Assembly (NCBI GenBank): GCA_033791445.1 | Contig: JASJGS010000243.1 | Span: 5,210 to 69,209 of the forward strand | Reading direction: 5' to 3' | Source: JANTGF01 sp033791445 | GTDB lineage: Bacteria > Bacteroidota > Bacteroidia > Bacteroidales > VadinHA17 | DNA length: 64,000 nt | In this document: one piece after another, positions 60,831 to 64,000 of the stretch | Layout of the letters: each line of letters begins with the position of its first letter | Numbering within the stretch: the first letter of the stretch is position 1 | Made by a program: the position numbers and the translations under genes | The notes under the pieces: generated by a model | What the model was told of the DNA's origin: nothing | The model's input: the letters and a program-made list of their open reading frames with translations, nothing else | The model's database searches: none

Positions 60831-60995
60831 CTCATTCATTTTTGTTTGTATTGTTTTGTTTCAGGGGTCTGTCTTGTTGGTTTTGCTACCTTAAGTAAAT
60901 ATTCTTTACTGGAGGGTGCCCTAAGCGTTAAGGGAGCTAATCTGATTTTTGGATTTGGCTTCAGTTATACCCTACAAATCGGATTTCGTTTCTAA
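60831..60995 (+). pseudogene. Possible remnant of an outer-membrane barrel C-terminus
   Basis: Directly after, and in the same frame as, the S41 protease stop, the reading continues without a stop for 54 codons and ends GANLIFGFGFSYTLQIGFRF then TAA. The last 15-20 residues look exactly like the final strand of an outer-membrane barrel, including the terminal Phe. There is no start codon in that part. It may be a relic of a decayed gene, or chance. Confidence 0.3.
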
Positions 60996-61004
60996 AAATT
61001 ATTC

Positions 61005-61238
61005 CTATCCTCCGGCAAATGGAGGTATAAGGGCAATTTCATCATTCGGCTTTAATGAGGTATTGCCTGTTATTTGCTCCTGATTCACAAATATCTGGTA
61101 TTGATAAGTTGAAAATTTAGGGTATTCTTTCACCAATTTATCCTTAAGTTCAGAAGTTGTTTTTACATCTTTTACCTCTACTGCCTGCTTGCCAGATTCA
61201 GACATTAAAATTCCAAAAAATAAAACTTTAACTTTCAC
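61005..61238 (-). CDS. moaD: MoaD-family sulfur carrier
   Basis: A 77-residue ubiquitin-like protein ending in the required Gly-Gly (IPPFAGG). As the small subunit of molybdopterin synthase it would carry sulfur as a C-terminal thiocarboxylate into the molybdenum cofactor. KVLFFGILMSE and PNDEIALIPPFAGG are typical MoaD ends. No moaE or other moa gene is adjacent; a candidate activating enzyme is at 17281. It is probably followed by nothing on its strand; polA lies upstream of it. Confidence 0.9.
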   Translation of the reverse strand: MKVKVLFFGILMSESGKQAVEVKDVKTTSELKDKLVKEYPKFSTYQYQIFVNQEQITGNTSLKPNDEIALIPPFAGG

Positions 61239-61295
61239 AATAATATGTTTTTGTTACACCTAGATTGAAATATATATCAAATCGACTCGCAAATA

Positions 61296-64000
61296 TTAAT
61301 GCGCTTCGAGCCAATTGTTTCCTACCCCATGATCTACATTCAACGGAACTCTTAAAGATATTACATTCTCCATTTCATTTATCACTATTTCTTTTATTTC
61401 TTCCAATTCAGGTTTAAAAACATCAAAAACCAATTCGTCATGTACCTGTAAAATCATTTTTGTTTTGAATTTACCCGCTTGCAATTTCTGGTTGATGTGT
61501 ACCATTGCCAGCTTGATAATATCGGCAGCAGAGCCTTGTATGGGTGCATTAATGGCATTTCTTTCAGCCATACCTCTTACTACGGCATTATTTGAATAAA
61601 TATCATTAAGAATTCTTTTTCTCCCCATCAAAGTTTCAACGTATCCCTTTTCACGGGCCAGAGCAATACTCCTATCCATGTATTTTTTAACCCCTGGATA
61701 GGTATTAATATACCCATCAATTAATTCTTTCGCATCGCTTCTTGAAATGCCAAGGCGCTGAGACAAACCAAAAGAAGAAATTCCATAAATGATTCCAAAA
61801 TTCGCAGTTTTAGCTCGTCCCCTCATTTCACGGGTGACATCCTCTACAGGAATATTATAAATTTTTGCAGCAGTTTCCGTATGAATATCATCGTTGTTTC
61901 TAAATGCCTGGATCATTGTTTCGTCTTCACTCAAATGAGCCATTAGCCTAAGTTCAATTTGCGAATAATCAGCAGAAAGCAGAAGGTATTCATCATTTGA
62001 AGGTATAAAAGCTTTTCTTACTTCACGGCCTTTTTCTTCTCTGATAGGTATATTTTGTAGATTCGGATTTACTGAACTCAGCCTTCCTGTGGAGGCAATT
62101 GCCTGATTAAATGATGTATGGATGTGACCAGTCTTTGCATTTACAAGAGCAGGAAGGGCTTCTACATAGGTTGATAACAGTTTCTTTAGTGACCTGTATT
62201 CAAGCATTTTAGGGACAATTGCATGCTTATCAATAAGTTTTACGAGCACTTCTTCGCTGGTTGAATACTGCTTTGTTTTTGTACGTTTTGCACCATCTGA
62301 TATTTTGAGTCGGTCAAACAATATTTCACCTAGTTGTTTGGGCGAAGAAATGTTAAACTCCACCCCTGCCAGATCAAATATTTCATTTTCAAGATTCTCT
62401 ATTTCATTTTTTAGAATTATAGCATATTGATTAAGTGCCCTGACGTCAAGTTTTACCCCTGCCCGCTCCATCTCAAACAACACCGGAATTAAAGGCATTT
62501 CTATTTTTTCTGACAAGGAAGAGAGGCTTTTCTCACTCAGTTCTTTTTCTAAAAGGCTTTTAAGTTGCCAGGTAAGATCTGCATCCTCAGCTGCATATTC
62601 TTTGATCTTTTCCAGAGGCACTGTACGCATACTTTTCTGTGCTTTCCCTTTTTTCCCAATCAACTCCTCAATTTGAATCGGTCTGTATTTTAAATATACC
62701 TCCGACAGGAAATTTAAATTATGCCTCTGATCCGGTTCAATAAGATAATGTGCAATCATGGTATCAAAAATCGGTCCTTCTACTTTTTGACCATAATTTG
62801 CCAGAATATGAATATCATATTTAATATTTTGACCGATTTTCACTGTGTTCCTATTCTCAAATATTTTTGAAAATTCACTTAATATTTTTTTCGTTTTCTG
62901 ATCATCCTCAGGAAAAGGAACATAATACCCTTTGTGGTCTTCAAAAGAAAATGCCAAACCAACCAATTTATCCTCCATTATATTCAAACCGGTGGTTTCT
63001 GTATCAAAACAAATAATATTTTGTTCTGATAATAATTGGATTAGATCTTTCCTGGAAAAAGGGGTATCAGCAAGAATGTAATTATGCTCTACAGTAGAAA
63101 TATCATTTAATCCAAAGTTCCCCAGTACGACTTTCTGACTGGGTTGCATATCATCAAACAGTGAAGTTTGAACCGGCTCCATCCTTTCCTTTCCCTGCTC
63201 AAAACGGGCAAATATTCTTTGACCAAGCGTTCTAAATTCTAATTCATCAAATATTTCTCTCAATTTTGGAATATTGGCTGATTCTATTTTGAAACTTTCC
63301 TCATCAAATGAAATATCTACATTTTGATTAATGGTAGCAAGCTCTTTTGATAATTTTATAAGTTCAATATTGTTCTCTATATTTTCCTTTTGTTTTCCTT
63401 TCAGGGAATCAAGATTTTCAAACAAGCCATCAATAGAACCAAACTCACTTATAAGTTTTTTTGATGTCTTTTCTCCTATACCTGGGGCACCTGGAATGTT
63501 ATCAGCCGAATCACCCCACAAGGCAAGGATGTCTTTGACCTGTTCTGCCTGTTCCACGTGAAAATTTTCTTTAACATCTTCCATGGTCCAGACCTCAGGC
63601 TTGTTTCCTCCTTTTGCCGGTTTTAGCATAAATATTTTATCTGAGATAAGCTGGGTAAAATCTTTATCGGGCGTAACCATATACACTTCAAAGCCTTCTT
63701 TTTCAGCCTTCTTAGCAAGTGTGCCTATAACATCATCAGCTTCAAAACCCGCCACTTCAACAATGGGAATGTTATAGCTTTCTATAACTTGCTTTATATA
63801 AGGGACAGATAATTTAATATCTTCTGGTGTAGAGTCCCTGTTTGCTTTATATTCAGGATACATTTCATGTCTGAAATTTGGCCCGGGAGGATCAAAAACA
63901 ACTGCAATGTGGGAAGGATTAGAGTTGTTTAATATGTCTTCAAGCGAATTTATGAAGCCGAATACGGCCGAAGTATTTAATCCTTTCGAATTGATTCTTG
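61296..64000 (-). CDS. polA: DNA polymerase I (N-terminus beyond the window)
   Basis: Runs off the right edge; the frame is open to position 64000, so the ATG at 63861-63863 is internal. The part seen begins with RINSKGLNTSAVFGFINSLEDIL, the start of the 5' nuclease domain, with VVFDPPGPNFRHEMYPEYKANR following. The 3'-5' exonuclease is of the active type (CFDTETTGLN retains the D-x-E metal ligands). The polymerase domain has DYSQIELRLMAHLS (motif A), RAKTANFGIIYGISSFGL (motif B) and MILQVHDELVFDV (motif C). A complete three-domain Pol I for Okazaki processing and repair. Fewer than about 30 residues are likely missing. Confidence 0.97.
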   Translation of the reverse strand, partial: RINSKGLNTSAVFGFINSLEDILNNSNPSHIAVVFDPPGPNFRHEMYPEYKANRDSTPEDIKLSVPYIKQVIESYNIPIVEVAGFEADDVIGTLAKKAEKEGFEVYMVTPDKDFTQLISDKIFMLKPAKGGNKPEVWTMEDVKENFHVEQAEQVKDILALWGDSADNIPGAPGIGEKTSKKLISEFGSIDGLFENLDSLKGKQKENIENNIELIKLSKELATINQNVDISFDEESFKIESANIPKLREIFDELEFRTLGQRIFARFEQGKERMEPVQTSLFDDMQPSQKVVLGNFGLNDISTVEHNYILADTPFSRKDLIQLLSEQNIICFDTETTGLNIMEDKLVGLAFSFEDHKGYYVPFPEDDQKTKKILSEFSKIFENRNTVKIGQNIKYDIHILANYGQKVEGPIFDTMIAHYLIEPDQRHNLNFLSEVYLKYRPIQIEELIGKKGKAQKSMRTVPLEKIKEYAAEDADLTWQLKSLLEKELSEKSLSSLSEKIEMPLIPVLFEMERAGVKLDVRALNQYAIILKNEIENLENEIFDLAGVEFNISSPKQLGEILFDRLKISDGAKRTKTKQYSTSEEVLVKLIDKHAIVPKMLEYRSLKKLLSTYVEALPALVNAKTGHIHTSFNQAIASTGRLSSVNPNLQNIPIREEKGREVRKAFIPSNDEYLLLSADYSQIELRLMAHLSEDETMIQAFRNNDDIHTETAAKIYNIPVEDVTREMRGRAKTANFGIIYGISSFGLSQRLGISRSDAKELIDGYINTYPGVKKYMDRSIALAREKGYVETLMGRKRILNDIYSNNAVVRGMAERNAINAPIQGSAADIIKLAMVHINQKLQAGKFKTKMILQVHDELVFDVFKPELEEIKEIVINEMENVISLRVPLNVDHGVGNNWLEAH

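Overview
The window is AT-rich bacterial DNA, almost certainly Bacteroidota (class Bacteroidia or a marine relative such as Marinilabiliales; the lower rank is a guess). Signs are the TAnnTTTG / TTTG (-7/-33) promoters, lack of Shine-Dalgarno sequences, many lipoproteins, the DUF4271-hemD-rnpA-yidD order and several TTG starts. No rRNA, tRNA, CRISPR array, intact insertion sequence or prophage was seen. Both edges cut genes: a serine hydrolase on the left, polA on the right.

Region 1 (1-12.0 kb) is catabolic: a beta-lactamase-fold hydrolase, a GH78 rhamnosidase in a tight operon with a kinase-phospholyase fusion and a small lipoprotein, a secreted FAD oxidoreductase, two small proteins of unknown role (one of pentapeptide repeats), and a GH2 enzyme whose nucleophile appears to be lost. 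Region 2 (12.3-17.2 kb) has an SLC12-like transporter and an ECF sigma / anti-sigma / outer-membrane-protein regulon with two near-identical promoters. Region 3 (17.3-30.9 kb) is mostly housekeeping: a HesA/MoeB-type adenylyltransferase, pepE, an AsmA-like protein, a histidine kinase, a U32 RNA-hydroxylation protein, mnmH, a hybrid kinase lacking its phospho-acceptor histidine, rsgA and exonuclease III.

Region 4 (30.9-49.3 kb) is the most distinctive. Two operons have the same logic: TetR regulator, inner-membrane engine, LolA-like periplasmic carrier, outer-membrane barrel. In the first the engine is an RND/MMPL pump, in the second a LolCDE/MacB-like ABC transporter. Between them lie a secreted START-domain protein, an unknown secreted protein, a DUF2868/DUF3482 membrane-GTPase pair and an orphan ParB-like protein. 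The second TetR carries a perfect EF-hand calcium-binding loop, and its leader has two operators with a terminator-like hairpin between them. I infer two envelope-spanning lipid or lipoprotein trafficking routes.

Region 5 (49.3-50.1 kb) is a four-helix-bundle (S23/Avd-like) gene bracketed by degenerate 8-bp tandem arrays, the best candidate here for an undescribed system. Region 6 (50.2-64 kb) is mainly housekeeping: M14 carboxypeptidase, a PFK with pyrophosphate-type signature, a methyltransferase, dtd, a MazG-like protein, deoC, DUF4271, hemD, rnpA, yidD, a ferredoxin, an S41 protease behind a sigma-54-like promoter, moaD and polA.
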